Made by a program: the position numbers and the translations under genes
Part shown: positions 52,440 through 64,000 of the stretch, one piece after another
How positions within the stretch are numbered: position 1 is the first letter of the stretch
Layout of the letters: each line of letters opens with the position of its first letter
The notes under the pieces: model-generated
What the model was told of the DNA's origin: nothing
The model's database searches: none
Seen by the model: only the letters and a program-made list of their open reading frames with translations
Source of the DNA: Macquaria australasica
Taxonomy: Eukaryota > Chordata > Actinopteri > Centrarchiformes > Percichthyidae
DNA length: 64,000 nucleotides
Reading direction: 5' to 3'
Assembly: GCA_005408345.1 (NCBI GenBank)
Contig: SEMN01000228.1
Location: forward strand, 186,001 to 250,000

Positions 52440-52707
52440 CAGCAGGCAGCTGATTTTAGTGAAAAAGCTTCAGAAATACGCTGTGCGCTACCTGCTCAGC
52501 ACCAAACAGACAATGGATAAAGTTAGTGAGCTAGCTAGTGGAAGATTTAGCAGCTAAAGAGTTGGTGGAGACCAAACCAGAGCTAAAAGAGAGTGACTAC
52601 TGGACTCCAGACGAATGCTAGTGTTGCCCTGCGTCTGCTGGATGTGTGACTAGGCAACTGTTTGCTAACATGTTCATTACAAAAAAGAATCTATGAATGC
52701 AGCTTTA
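52440..52707. repeat. Teleost interspersed repeat, copy 2
   Basis: CTACCTGCTCAGCACCAAAC, GACCAAACCAGAGCTAAAAG and the end ATGCAGCTTTAAG align in order with 5190-5420. Confidence 0.6.
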
Positions 52708-52984
52708 AGTTACTGAACCAGAGTGTGAATTTTCTTACTCAGGTTGTTTTATTTGAAACATTTTTAGAGGGATAAAGAAGTAAAAGCATCAAGTAATTTA
52801 CAATAAAAACTAGTAAATACTAGTAAAAACCCCAAATGCCCCAAAAATATAATAATAAAAAGAATATATCATGAAAAAAGAACAGAAATATATATTTTCT
52901 TCCACATACGACAACCTGCGATCACAAATGACCTCAGTATGTTACCAAAGTCGTGATGAAAACTAAACTATCTCCATTATAACC

Positions 52985-53050
52985 TAGCAAACTACATCTA
53001 CTGAGGAAGACCGCAAGATGCTAAAAATAGTAAGCAGACCTTGAATTAAG
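52985..53050. repeat. Half copy of the foldback family
   Basis: ACTACATCTACTGAGGAAGA, GCAAGATGCTAAAAATAGTA and AGCAGACCTTGAATTAAG resemble the right half of the element at 11703-11880. Confidence 0.45.
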
Positions 53051-53285
53051 ATTTTTTTTCTCCTCCTTTCTCCTGACCAAAAACATTTAGATCACCACAC
53101 CTTGTTGGGGTCCGGACCCCCTGAGGTTGGGAACCACCAGATTACATTTTCCAGCAGTAAACAAGCTCAATAACAGTCCACCAATATATGTGCAGTATAT
53201 TCTGCATAATTGTACTGATGATACTTGTGTACTTTTACAAATGTTATATTTGAATATTGAATGCAGGGCTGCTAATGGAATATGT

Positions 53286-53346
53286 TTACAGGGGTGTATT
53301 GCAATATATACTTAAGCAAAAGATGTGACTACTTCTTCTACCACTG
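53286..53346. repeat. Fragment of the ACTTAAGTAAAAGTA repeat
   Basis: ATATACTTAAGCAAAAGATG and GACTACTTCTTCTACCACTG resemble the terminal part of the element at 16108-16803 in reverse. Confidence 0.45.
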
Positions 53347-55509
53347 GCAAACTGTACACGCAGTGAGATAAACACTGGGGAGGGTGTTTGAATGAGTTAT
53401 CTGTCTTTCTGTCGCACCGTCTGGAAAGTGTGTTTTGTCTCACCAAATGACAGAGGCCTTCGTACTGTCTAAACACCCCCGGTTGCTGTACCTGAGTGGC
53501 ATTTAAAGGCTTTTGTGCAGCTCCTTCTCTTGTCATTTTGTTCAGATGGCTCTCTGCAGTTTATTTCCAAACTCGATCACACGCTGTGTGTTTGTGTTTC
53601 TAACTAATTGGACAAACCGCTCGGTGTCTCAGATACCTGCGCTATCAGCAGGATGCAGGCGCTGGCTTCTAGCACCAATTAGCTCACAGTTAGACATCTC
53701 TCACACTCCTGACAGCGCTGGTACCTTTTATATTCCCCTCAACCTCCAATAAGTATCTCAAACAGCAGGCTGAGGCTTAAAATACAGGCATAAAGATGTC
53801 ACAGGTTTCAGCCTGGTTTGCAGACTTTGTTGAACGCCATGGTCCTGTATCATCAGTCGGAAACATATTATAATCAAACAATGTTTTCACATATTTGACA
53901 TCAGATGCTTAGTGCACATTTAAATCTTTCTCTACAACCTTCTGCTACAGTAAACTGACTTTTTACAACGGTAAGTCTCCCTCAGGGGTAAGCAGTTATT
54001 TGCAGCCTGCTGTCAAATCTGCCGACTTTCACAAATGTTTTCTGTTGTTGTATGTAAAAGAGTGTTTGTGCTTGTGTGTGAGCACATAGACTGAGATCCA
54101 ATATGGCTGCAGGGTGATGGAGGACAACCAGCACTGGTCCTGTAAGTAATCAATCACATTGTTCTCCCTCCATGTTTCTCTCTGTCTGAAAAAATACATA
54201 TATTTTGAGAGTCGAATACCAGAAACTATGATTATTATGTTACATTAATATAGAGTCATTAGGGTCATTTAAGCAAACAGGTGGTTAAAGGATTATTACA
54301 GTTTATTACAATTTATTTTTATTGTTTTGTCCAGACATCACATTGAACAAAACGTAGAAGAATTAAACATCAGCTTAAGACTCAAAATAACTACAACCAA
54401 AATAAAAAAAGGCCAAATTTACAACCTAAAAAAAAAAGAAAAATTCAAATAATACAATCAGTAATAAAAAATACTAAGTAAATAAATAAATAAAATAAAA
54501 CAAAGTGCCTCTATATATGCTGTGTTTGGCAGCACCGTTTCCATGTTTCAGACATATTTAACCTTTTTTACTGGTTACTTGTACGACTTACCTGTAACGA
54601 GATAATTCAAACAAAAAACCTCAGCACAGTAATCAATAATCAATCAACAATGTTACCTGTTGTGTTTCTTGTCCCGTCGCCACGTTTCCAGATCTCAGGA
54701 ATTAAGTTGGTTACCACAATGTTGTTATTACCCATAGAAATGATGGCCAGAAGTAAAATATAAATAAGTGATTAAATAGAACAATAAGTCGTAATTAACC
54801 TGTCAGTTAATGATAAGTGGACCTTGAAGAAAAATAAACTATACTTCTGCTCTAACTTTTAATAAGAAATCATTGTTTGTAGCTGATGTGCATCTTATTC
54901 CCTCAGCTTCCTCAAATGCTTCAACTTTCAGTGTGCTAGAAAACAAGGTGACAGTCATCATGCATTTTCTATGGTTCCATCAAACAGTAAGGAGCATTCG
55001 GCATCATGAGGAGCTACTTGTATAATAGTAATCTAAACCAGACCTGAAATAAAGAGCTGCATGTCCTCTTTTGACCCTGCAAACCTTCCATAATATATCA
55101 GTTCTGTTACTGGTACTCTCTGTATAATAAACTGAGGTCAGAGCTTTTGTAACTCGACATTATCATGGAAGTGGTGAGATCCAAAAGGTGAAAAAGACAA
55201 AGCATATTGTTCTGGCCTGCAGCAGTATAGTTTTGCAGACTTTTTACAGCTCCGTCCATCATGTTTAAGTGAGAATCACTGATAAAAACACATGTGACAG
55301 CACGGCCTGCTGGGCCTAAAATAGACCTGGGATGTGGTCTTGTATCACCTCCTCAGGAGACTTGAAGGTTATCGGGCCACAGCAGCTGGATCGCTTATAA
55401 ATCACAGTCCAACCTCTTGACCACAGCAGAGTGTTTCCACAGCAGCTGGAGCCACTTCAATAAAGACACATGAAATATGAGCATGGGGGAGGTGGAGTCG
55501 AGATCTGTC

Positions 55510-55518
<9 letters not shown>

Positions 55519-55576
<58 letters not shown>
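55519..55576. repeat. (GT)n microsatellite
   Basis: An uninterrupted run of about 29 GT units. Confidence 0.98.
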
Positions 55577-55577
<1 letters not shown>

Positions 55578-55807
55578 AGAGGGATCCATGTCAAAAGATT
55601 ACATAAGATCTTGCAGCAACTAATACTGTTGTAACTGCAGGAAGAAGTATATGAAAATGTGTAATGTTTTAGAAAATTACTACTTCAAATAAGATGTTAA
55701 AAAAAATAATAATAATATAAATGAAATAGACTTGACATGTTGGCCTAATATATTTCAAATTGTTGATGTAGAAACTGTAATAATGACATATAACATCAGA
55801 GTTTCAA

Positions 55808-56030
55808 TTATTAAAACAGTTCAACATTCTTGGGAAATAAGCTTACAGTACTGCTTTCTTTCTGAGGGATAGATAAGATCAATACTGATGTCATGTCAGT
55901 GTGTGAGGCACAGAGCTGGAGTCAGGCGATTAACGATTAGCCAATGTTAACATAAAGACTGGAAGCAGGGGGAACAGCTAGCCCAGCTAGCCTGGTTATA
56001 GTTATGTTTGTTTAATCCGTACAAAATATG
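55808..56030 (+). repeat. Teleost SINE-like repeat (CTTGGGAAATAAGCTTAC type)
   Basis: CAACATTCTTGGGAAATAAG near the start, AACATAAAGACTGGAAGCAG and GGGGAACAGCTAGCCCAGCT further on are the familiar order of a high-copy fish repeat. Class is not assigned. Confidence 0.7.
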
Positions 56031-57429
56031 TCAGTCCTTAAGAAGTAATAGTACTTATAGTAAATATAGTACTTTGATAGTAAATGGAATCCATTGACAT
56101 GTTTTTATGTTTATGTTTAATATTTCTCTTCTGTTTTAAGAATTGTGGCTTTATTCAACAATGTTTGACATTTTAACATCATGTAAAAACACAGCTGCTA
56201 TTTACACACTGGAATCAACAACCTGCTAAGTATCTGTTCTCAGGCAGCTCCTGTATGACGCCAGTCCGAGTCTACCTTTGAAGGGGTGTGAGTTACGGGC
56301 CTGGACTGGGGGAGCTGGCACTGAGATGACACACAGATGGTGGACTCCACGGAGTAAACAGACTCCTCATGAGGCATTTTGATGGTGAGAACCTGGATAC
56401 ACTTCGTCAAAGCAATATATTCCTAGTAGAGAAATAAAGTGGCAACACTGCACTGCATTACTCCCCTGCAGTGTTGGATGTTCATTGTTTTAAATATAGC
56501 ATGCTGCAGTGTTTTCCTCTCTAACAAAGAGATACTGAGGATGATCTGGCATTGGAGGGAACAGATATCTGAAACCGTGATCAATTATTTCCGTCTCCTC
56601 TGATGACCTTGATGAATTCCGCCATCTGATGTCAGTGAGGGTGGATCGATAAATCTGTTTGCACGAGTTGATGAACATGATTGAATTTGCGTGCCTGCTG
56701 TTATTCCTCTCACGTTACACTGGACCCAAACAGCAGCACATCCTGCAACAACGACAGTCATTTTGTCACCGGCCACACTTTCATTCAAATAGATAAAACA
56801 TAATTCATATTAATTTTGTAAATAGTCCAATTCTAAGCAGAATACATGTCAGAGCGTGTGTCAACAGTCTCCGGACTCGTGTTTGTCTGCAGCAGGACAT
56901 GCATGACCATTTGACTATTTCATAAATGCAGATCTTCTCTTCATTAAACTTTTTTAAGGGGTGTTTAGTCCTCAGCTGTCTGCTCTGGGTCTAACACAGA
57001 GTCAGCGTCCTTTGAGGTCCCCATCAAATAGCCAGCATCAGCCATACAGTGTATTTCCTGTCACGCCCTCCTGCCCTCCCGTGAAGATCACATTTTGATT
57101 AGAAAACACACTATTCATAACATCACAAGTGAATATTTATTTGCTGTATATTAAAGACAAATCACACAGTCCCAGCCACCTTTTCAAAATCCTTTCCAGC
57201 CTTTGCCAGACAATATATTTTCTCTTTAAGGGTTTCCTTCATTTGTCTCTCTAACAGTTGAAACATGCCATGACTATTGTACTGGAGAGCAGAGTTTGGG
57301 CACCAAGATAAAACACTGGCTACGTCCAAAATCATTCACTCATTCACTATTCACAACTCATTATAAAGGTAATTCTACAGAGAGGACAAGATAATGTGTC
57401 AGATGGCGAAAAAACGAAACAATTTAAGA

Positions 57430-57692
57430 TATTTGTCAAGTTTTATTGCTGAAACGAACAGAAAATTAATCGGCTTTTTTGCTAAACATTTGGGTCATTT
57501 ATGAAGGAAACATGCCAAATATTCACTGATTCCAGCCTCTCAAATGTGAGTTTGTTGGGTTTTCTTTCATTATAAATTGCAGATCTTTGGTTTGGACAGT
57601 TGGTCTGACAGTTGGCTGAATCTCTGAGATTTTACAGACTAAATGATTCATTGATTAATGATGAAAATGATGGTTAGCCGCAGCCATATTCA
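57430..57692. repeat. Teleost interspersed repeat, copy 2 of the 29346-29645 family
   Basis: TTGCTGAAACGAACAGAAAA, GTTGGGTTTTCTTTCATTAT, GATTCATTGATTAATGATGA and GTTAGCCGCAGCCAT follow the order of the copy at 29.4 kb. Confidence 0.55.
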
Positions 57693-59688
57693 GGTTCCTT
57701 TCATCCAAGAGATAATATTCTTTTCCCCTGTCTACACAATGTAGACACATAGTACACACATAGTGAATAGTGAACAATTTCTGACACTTTAATTAGTTTG
57801 TTAACCTTCAACAACTACAACTCCCATGAGGCTTTGACTGTGCGTCTGTAGCTAAGATTCAGGGATTTATGTTGTTATTGAAGGCTAACAAAATAGTTTT
57901 TTATCTTTGTTAAAATGTTACTGTCAGGTGAAATAATTTATCTGGGACACAAAGGCATCACCTAGTATCATGTTCTGTCTTCTAGAAAGAATGATAAAAG
58001 AAACCTTTTATGAGAAATGACACTAAGCATTATAAGCTAGTGAAACAAGCTAATCACAGGCGGGATTTCACCTCTCAATTCAAATGATTGTTTGATTGGT
58101 AGAAATGAGATAAAAATAATTAAATAGCACACAGTAGTGCTATAAATAGCATTAAATATACATATTCATACAATGCTTCCATGCAGTGTAGAAACATTGA
58201 CACATTAACAACATATTTACATGAATTCAACACCAGCAGCTCAATTTTATGTGTGAACTTTGTCGTTATTACTCGAGTGTGCACAATATTTTTTAATACA
58301 GGTGAATGCAATGCTTCTGATAGTGTTTCTTTTTTTCCAGCCTGTTGCCTTCATGCCAAACTGAGGGAGGAATGTTCCTTTGGTGCGTCCTAAAGTTTGT
58401 TTATGGTGTGTGTAGGGGGAAGGGGTGCACTTTTACACGTGTGCACACGTGAATATCATATTGAGCCAAAGACACTCCCAACATTTAGTTAAACTATTCT
58501 CTCTTTTTTTTGTGTGCAGTCAGCACCGTCACTCTTCATCTGTGTGATTGGGTCCAGCAGAGAGCTCACTGTTCACTGTGTTGCAAAAAGTCTTTGTTCT
58601 GCAGCAAAGCAGCAGTTTCATCCCTTCGCTTTGACTTCCAAATGAAGCTCTATACTGTCTGATACCCAGTGGCACACGGGAAATCAGTCAAAAGAAGGTT
58701 TAGCTGTTTTTCCATCAGAGGTCATGACCCAGCGTTCACCTCCACAAGTCGGGGCTGAGGGGTTCCTCTTAGAACCAGATTAGGGAACCACGAGTAACAT
58801 TAAACACACAGTCAGCAAGTGCAAATGAAAAGACATGAACTGAAATTGTAAGTGGGTGTTGAGAGCCTCAGCGTGTTCACCACTGGGTCGTCCTATGCAG
58901 ACCACTCCCCTGCAGAAGAAGAGAGACATGGCAGAGTTGTTGGTCAAACAGCAACATAATGAGATTTTAAAGAAAAACTCCACTGAAAACCATCACTTAG
59001 AGAACCAACTACCCTCTGAAGGCTTGAAAGGCAGCTCTGAATGGTTTACAGCTTGCTTTTTCGTGCAATGCAATGCTGCAGTCATGTGACCTTATGATGA
59101 TTCAAAATGTCTGAAATCTCAATTTGCTACCCAGTACAAAGTAAACTATTTAGTGTTTATTATGTAAGGAATATTAGTGAATGAGAGAACGTGGGAGTGA
59201 TTTCAGACACAGCACAAGTTTGGCAAAAAAAAAAAGCATAAAAGATATTCTTTACTTAAACCACTCCTGCAGCGTATCCACTCCTCTGCTGTCCATGCAA
59301 AGGCTTGTTTGACGTGTTTAACACACTCATACTTTAACCAAATATGGCTCAGTACATAGCTTGTTTGTTCCTAGCAGGGTTAGCTGTTTATGTTTGTCAT
59401 ACTTTCAGTTGTATTTAACAAAGATCAACTAACCGTGCAAGCAACACACAAAAGCTGTCTAGTTATATTCTGGGAAGAATATATAGATCCATGTATTTTA
59501 AAAAGAACATACTCAGCTTATCTGAGCAGCGGAGTGGTTATAAACCAAAATATGTCTAAATATGTCTTCTGTATGTCGCTATCTGGGTTATCTGTTGCTA
59601 ACTTTGGTGACAAATGATAAATGTGGACACCTAATCGTGCTAGCAAAATAACAGAAGCTGTGGTTTCAGCTATATTCTGGCAACAGTA

Positions 59689-59735
59689 AGATAAGACTTT
59701 ATTCATCTCCAGGAGGGGAATTTAGATTTTACCAC
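59689..59735 (+). repeat. Short retroelement tail (AAGACTTTATTCATCTCCAG)
   Basis: GATAAGACTTTATTCATCTC then CAGGAGGGGAATTTAGATTT is a diverged form of a common fish retroelement end. Confidence 0.55.
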
Positions 59736-60490
59736 AGCACAAGAAACATATTTTAAAATGCACTAAATAAAGTAACATAAATATTTTAGGAAATGGCATT
59801 AAAACAATACATTATATATATTACACTATATTGAGCATATAGATGGACAGTGGAGAAGTGGATTATGCTGCAGAAGTAGTCTGAGGAATTTCAATGCTTG
59901 TTGTGATACTTTATTTTACCATGAAAATGAATCCAGTTGGAATTCACTGTAACTGCTGTGAATCCAAACTGACTACAGGTGTCATCCTCCCCGAATTAGA
60001 AAGCTAAAAAACTTAAAAGCCACCTTAAAAGCTTAGAGACAAGTGTTTAACACTCAAAGATAAAGATTTAGAAGATACATTTTTAGCACAGAGAAATATG
60101 GAAAAAGCCTACTACAATAAGGCCAGAAAGAAACAACTCATGTCAAATCAAACACTACCCCTTTCACCAACATTTTTCTGCCATTTCAGTTAAGAGAAAA
60201 GATGGAAGAGTGCACTGAATCCAACTAACATATTGAACAGACGAAGTGAAAGACACAAGGCCTTGAGAGAGTGAACTCCACAAGGCAAGAAAAAAACAAT
60301 CCAGACAAAGAAGTGATTCATAGTCAACCTGTAGAAGAAGTTGCTATGGATACAGCAGGAGCCCAGAGGTCGACATGCACAGAGGCAGGGGAACAGAAAA
60401 GCATCTGGAGGTAAGCAAGCTGAGAAGGAGAAACAAGGAGAACTGTGGAGTGAAGAAGGAGAGGCGTCGGGGGTTCAGGGCACGACCTAC

Positions 60491-60625
60491 GCCATTTCCG
60501 TTTGTCTGTGTTCGTGCACTGTTCCCCATCTCAGTGTGTGTTGAGGGGGTGCTGCTCCCGCTGTTGGCTGCAGAGTTGGTGGAAGCTCTGGGAATGACCA
60601 TGTCAAAGGACGAGTCTGGAGGGTG
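60491..60625 (-). CDS. Likely internal coding exon of an unidentified gene
   Basis: A 45-codon segment opens after an acceptor (ACTTCATGCAG) and ends at GGC|GTAGGT, both in phase 0. That is the phase left by the exon at 62183-62283. It reads HPPDSSFDMVIPRASTN and then a Ser/Thr/Asn-rich stretch, suggesting a disordered cytoplasmic or nuclear segment. The pyrimidine tract of the acceptor is weak and an alternative longer exon is possible. I do not recognise the protein. Confidence 0.4.
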
Positions 60626-62182
60626 CTGCATGAAGTCATAACATGGCCCATGACACAAACATCCAAGATATGAGGGAGGGAATGTGTCTGTAACCACCTG
60701 CTCTTTGGAAAGACGTACCAAACCATTTAACGTAACATAAAGACCCTCAGAATTGCCTGTTCTTACCTATGATGTACTGGATAGCACATTGCCTGTCAAG
60801 CTTTCCCTTCTAGCATGACTTACAATGATAAGGGTGGCCGCTTTACCGCTCAAAATTCATTCAATTTTCTTAAATCATTTCCACAAAAAAGTAAACAAAA
60901 GCAGGATTCTCATTTCTAGCTGATGAGAAAGACACAGAAGGGCCTTAAATATGCACTTAATAAAAAGACAGCTGCTAACATTACCCCAACCTCAGGACCA
61001 GCTCCGACACAGTGGAACGTAGCCTGCAGCCCCCACAGAATGATGTAGTTAACGTTAGCTCCTTAGCCTTGGACGTCATGCTAGGTTACTACTGCAGTAA
61101 GCTAGTTAGCCGGGCATGCTAGCAGCTTACATCAGAGCAGACAATCACACTGTTTAATGCATTGCTTAGAATTGTTATATAACCCTCCAAACTCTTTAAT
61201 AGAGTCTCAAGCAGCTTCATCATGTTAATAAAGCTTGACAGACCTTACCTGCCTAGTTACAGCTGCTAAGCTGTGATTGGACAATCTCTGTTCAGGGGAG
61301 GGGTTTAGCGAACAGTCAATTGTAGCGCTGCACAGGAAGTACTTTTGTTTTGTTTGATTTGAAGGAACAGAAATGGTAAAAGTAATGTCAGCACTGCGTG
61401 CCCTGTGATTGGTCGCACCTGGAAGCGCCCACTTGTTTGCTGCACTTGCAAATCCTGGCCTGTTGCTGATCAACTTCTCTTTTCACACTGCTTTGTTGCT
61501 TGTACCTCAGTCCTGCTTCTTGAACGTGTTTTTCTTATGAAACCATAAAGGCTTTCCTAAAACAATACTGACATGTCTCACATCAAGTGGGTATCTATTA
61601 CAGAGCCCTGAGATAACTTTGTTGTGATATGGCGCTATATAAATAAAACTGAATTGAATATTACCTACATGGTGACTGTCTGGTCAGTGAGGCGTGTCAC
61701 TTTATGGGTATGTGCATCTGTGGACCAGTGAGTGAACTTTGGAAACAGCACTACTGACTAAACCAACTAAAATTCAGACAATTTAAACTATAATTTACCA
61801 TTGGATATGTTAGAAATGTCAAAATAGGAATCTGGCTATGACCAGTTGTCGTCCATACCATTTATTCACTCCTCATCAAATTTGGTACAATCCACATCTG
61901 AACTCATCTGTTGATATCAAATGCAGCTTTGCTATAATTAGCTGAACAAATATCTTATCTCTCTTTTTCAATCAAATTGGCAAACACTGAGCTTGAACCC
62001 TGTTCACAATAGTGCCTCAAAAACTGTCAAACATTACTGTCAAAGGTTCTTCATTTCAATAATTTGCCTACCACAGGGTGTATGTGTGTGTGTGAGTGCG
62101 CTGGTAATCAGCTATTTAACTACACTGTTTATGGCATATTCAAATGTGTGTCTGTAAACAAATTCTGTGGGCGTATACTCAC
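60626..62182 (-). other. Intron of the unidentified gene
   Basis: It contains a retroelement tail at 61600-61660 and a stretch with GTTAACGTTAGC-like and GCTAGTTAGCC motifs near 61050-61130. No further exon is seen. Confidence 0.4.
61600..61660 (+). repeat. Retroelement 3' tail with GAATT repeat, copy 3
   Basis: AGAGCCCTGAGATAACTTTG, TTGTGATATGGCGCTATATA and AATAAAACTGAATTGAATA match 38567-38632 almost base for base. Confidence 0.75.
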
Positions 62183-62283
62183 ATTTCCCACTGCTTTGGT
62201 GATGAGAGCCAGCTCAGTGGGCTGGTAGACTGAACTACGCAGCTGACCGGTGTAGCCGCTGTATGGAGACACATGCTTGGACG
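62183..62283 (-). CDS. Internal coding exon of an unidentified gene
   Basis: This 101-nt exon is framed by a textbook acceptor (CTGTCTGTCCATTACAG) and a consensus donor (AAT|GTGAGT). It has one good open frame of 33 codons after two carried-over bases: SKHVSPYSGYTGQLRS, then SVYQPTELALITKAVGN. Tyr, Ser and Pro content suggests a cytoplasmic tail or linker. No other exon is visible between here and the right edge, so the 5' part of the gene is outside. The family is not recognised. Confidence 0.6.
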
Positions 62284-64000
62284 CTGTAATGGACAGACAG
62301 AGACAACAAATGTCATTGTTTTGTCACCCAACATGCCCTCTGTGTGATATTTTTAGGCCTCTTAAGTGTTATCAGTCCCCAGCAACCATCTCTTAAATCT
62401 TTATACTACAATCACTTAAGATACACAGCACTTAATCACCAGAAGACGACCATGAGGCCACTATCATTCCCTTTATCTTGTTTGTGCTTTCAGTGATGTA
62501 TCCTGTAGAAACACCCAGCAGAGATGGATGTGACAGATGACTTTGTCACACTTAGTGGCTCCTAACATCAAATATTTTCCCCTGGATGAAACTGTTGCCA
62601 CACCTCAGTTACCATGGAGACAATGCAAACACAAGGCATGTTTCACACATATTTCTGGTGGGAATCAGAGGCAGAGTGGGAGTGTTTCCATATGATACAG
62701 TGGTTACAATACAGATACTAGACACTCATTAACAGGAATGATACAGAGGATACACTGCCTCTGAGTCCCAGACTGTAACTCTGGGACTCAGTAATGTATT
62801 CAGACGTTTGATTGAATTTTCTTGTCCTGGTGCTTACAACCATTACTGACTTTAGCCATTGCTCACAATACCTGGAAATAAGTTAACTAACTAGGGAGTT
62901 AACTGGGGATTTAATGATGAAGGATGAAGTCAAATGTTGCTGCTCTGTGTCATAAACTCAGATCTGAGTATGAAAATAGAATAATCTTTCTGCAGTTACA
63001 AATGAGTAAAAGACAACAAGCAGTTCAAAAGTGCATACTGTATAGTGAAGAGAAGAAGATAGTTTAGTTTGAGTAAGGTGTAAAAAAAAAAACATATCTT
63101 GAGCTTTAGGGAGTTTTTGCTCTCAGACTGGATGAGGAAGGCAAGCGAGGCTGGGAAAAAGAGGGGACGGGAAAAAAGAAGAACTGAAAGCATAAGATAC
63201 GAAGACAGAGACAGAAATAAAATCTTGTTTTATAGTAAAACCTTCAGATAGTGATTTGGTCACTGGGCAGCAAGGCTGTTTTTCAGAGTTCCTAATAGTG
63301 AAGATACACAATTTTACTGCACAACAGCCATATTTATCTCATGCTGAATGTAAATCTTATGAATGTAATCTATAAACTAACTCCAACTGTCAGATAAATG
63401 TGGTGCGGTAAAAAGTCAGATTTTCCCCCTGAAACGTTGTAGAGAAAGAGATGAACATGTCCCAAAATGGAAATAATTGAGTATAAATACCTAAAAATTG
63501 TTCATAGTTACTTTCCACCTCTACACCACAGTGACACAACGTGTCACAACAACTCTACCAACCAGCAGCCCTGATGATCAGCAGGGAGCTGTGAGACTAC
63601 AGACTGTAGAATTAGTGTTCTGATCTTGAAAGCTTTTTTACTGCAACATCAGATCCTGTTCGGCTCAGCAGCGTCTCAAATTCTGTGTGGTCATCACGTA
63701 GATGCAAAACAACCTTTTGGGGACATTTTGCAGGATAATCGTTCTGATGTTTTTCGTGGGCTTGGAACTTTTACTCATCACTCATCTGTTCAAGGTCATT
63801 CTGTATATTCTATGATAAGTATTAATATAATACAAACAGTCAGTGCAGAGACAAAGGACAGAATGTACAATTCAATGTTCCCAGGCGTTCCTCCAACAAA
63901 CCGTGGGTCAAAGAATATGATGCAAGCCCCGGCAGACATTTTAATGAACTTCCAGTATGACTGTGTGTGATATGGAGTCAGGGAGGTTACTGTGTGACTA
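62284..64000. other. Right-edge region, no exon seen
   Basis: This is probably intron of the unidentified gene. The open frame at 63626-63970 on the plus strand has no splice context or recognisable motif. A short polypurine run lies near 63129-63190. Confidence 0.5.

Larger units (their letters stand above)
45700..60480. other. Long repeat-rich intergenic span
   Basis: In nearly 15 kb no open frame on either strand shows a recognisable domain or splice-consistent exon chain. The interspersed repeats at 46336-46886, 47791-48389, 48395-48505, 49367-49806, 52440-52707, 52985-53050, 55808-56030, 57430-57692 and 59689-59735 account for a good part of it. The remainder is AT-rich single-copy-looking DNA. 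It may include introns of the unidentified gene whose exons lie at 60.5-62.3 kb. Confidence 0.55.

Overview
The window is vertebrate nuclear DNA, almost certainly from a spiny-rayed (percomorph-type) teleost. It has split genes with GT-AG introns, long AT-rich intergenic spans, CA, GATA and GT microsatellites, and many copies of dispersed repeats I know from teleost genomes. The proteins are closest to vertebrate RNF213, NPLOC4, PDE6G and OXLD1, a group that maps to human 17q25.3. All genes I can support lie on the minus strand. I built the exon models by hand from splice sites and reading phase; every junction listed keeps the frame.

Region by region. 1-15.6 kb: the 5' part of rnf213 (26 coding exons, 2953 codons, cut by the left edge inside the second AAA module), with an untranslated first exon and an interferon-type promoter motif near 15.9 kb. 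16.0-18.0 kb: intergenic, with two teleost repeats. 18.0-19.9 kb: a three-exon gene for a 170-residue secreted coiled-coil protein that I do not recognise. 20.0-24.8 kb: an 822-bp TA-flanked DNA transposon remnant, then sequence that probably includes the nploc4 3' UTR. 24.8-34.5 kb: complete nploc4 (17 coding exons, 627 residues) with one GC-AG intron and a CpG-rich promoter with a GCTAACGTTAGC minisatellite in intron 1. 34.7-37.0 kb: intergenic. 37.0-39.7 kb: complete pde6g (87 residues, 3 coding exons plus an untranslated exon) with a TATA box and photoreceptor-type promoter motifs. 39.8-42.8 kb: intergenic, with an inverted-repeat element. 44.2-45.4 kb: oxld1 (two coding exons, 148 residues) with a CCAAT-rich promoter. 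45.7-60.4 kb: a long stretch dominated by repeats with no gene I can support. 60.4-62.3 kb: one convincing and one likely coding exon of an unidentified gene whose 5' part lies beyond the right edge.

Functionally these are separate genes held together by conserved synteny, not an operon-like system. RNF213 is a giant AAA+ E3 ligase with antimicrobial and lipid roles. NPLOC4 is a cofactor of the p97 unfoldase. PDE6G is the inhibitory subunit of rod phosphodiesterase. OXLD1 is a small protein predicted to be mitochondrial. The least described items are the small secreted protein at 18-20 kb and the unidentified exons at 60-62 kb.
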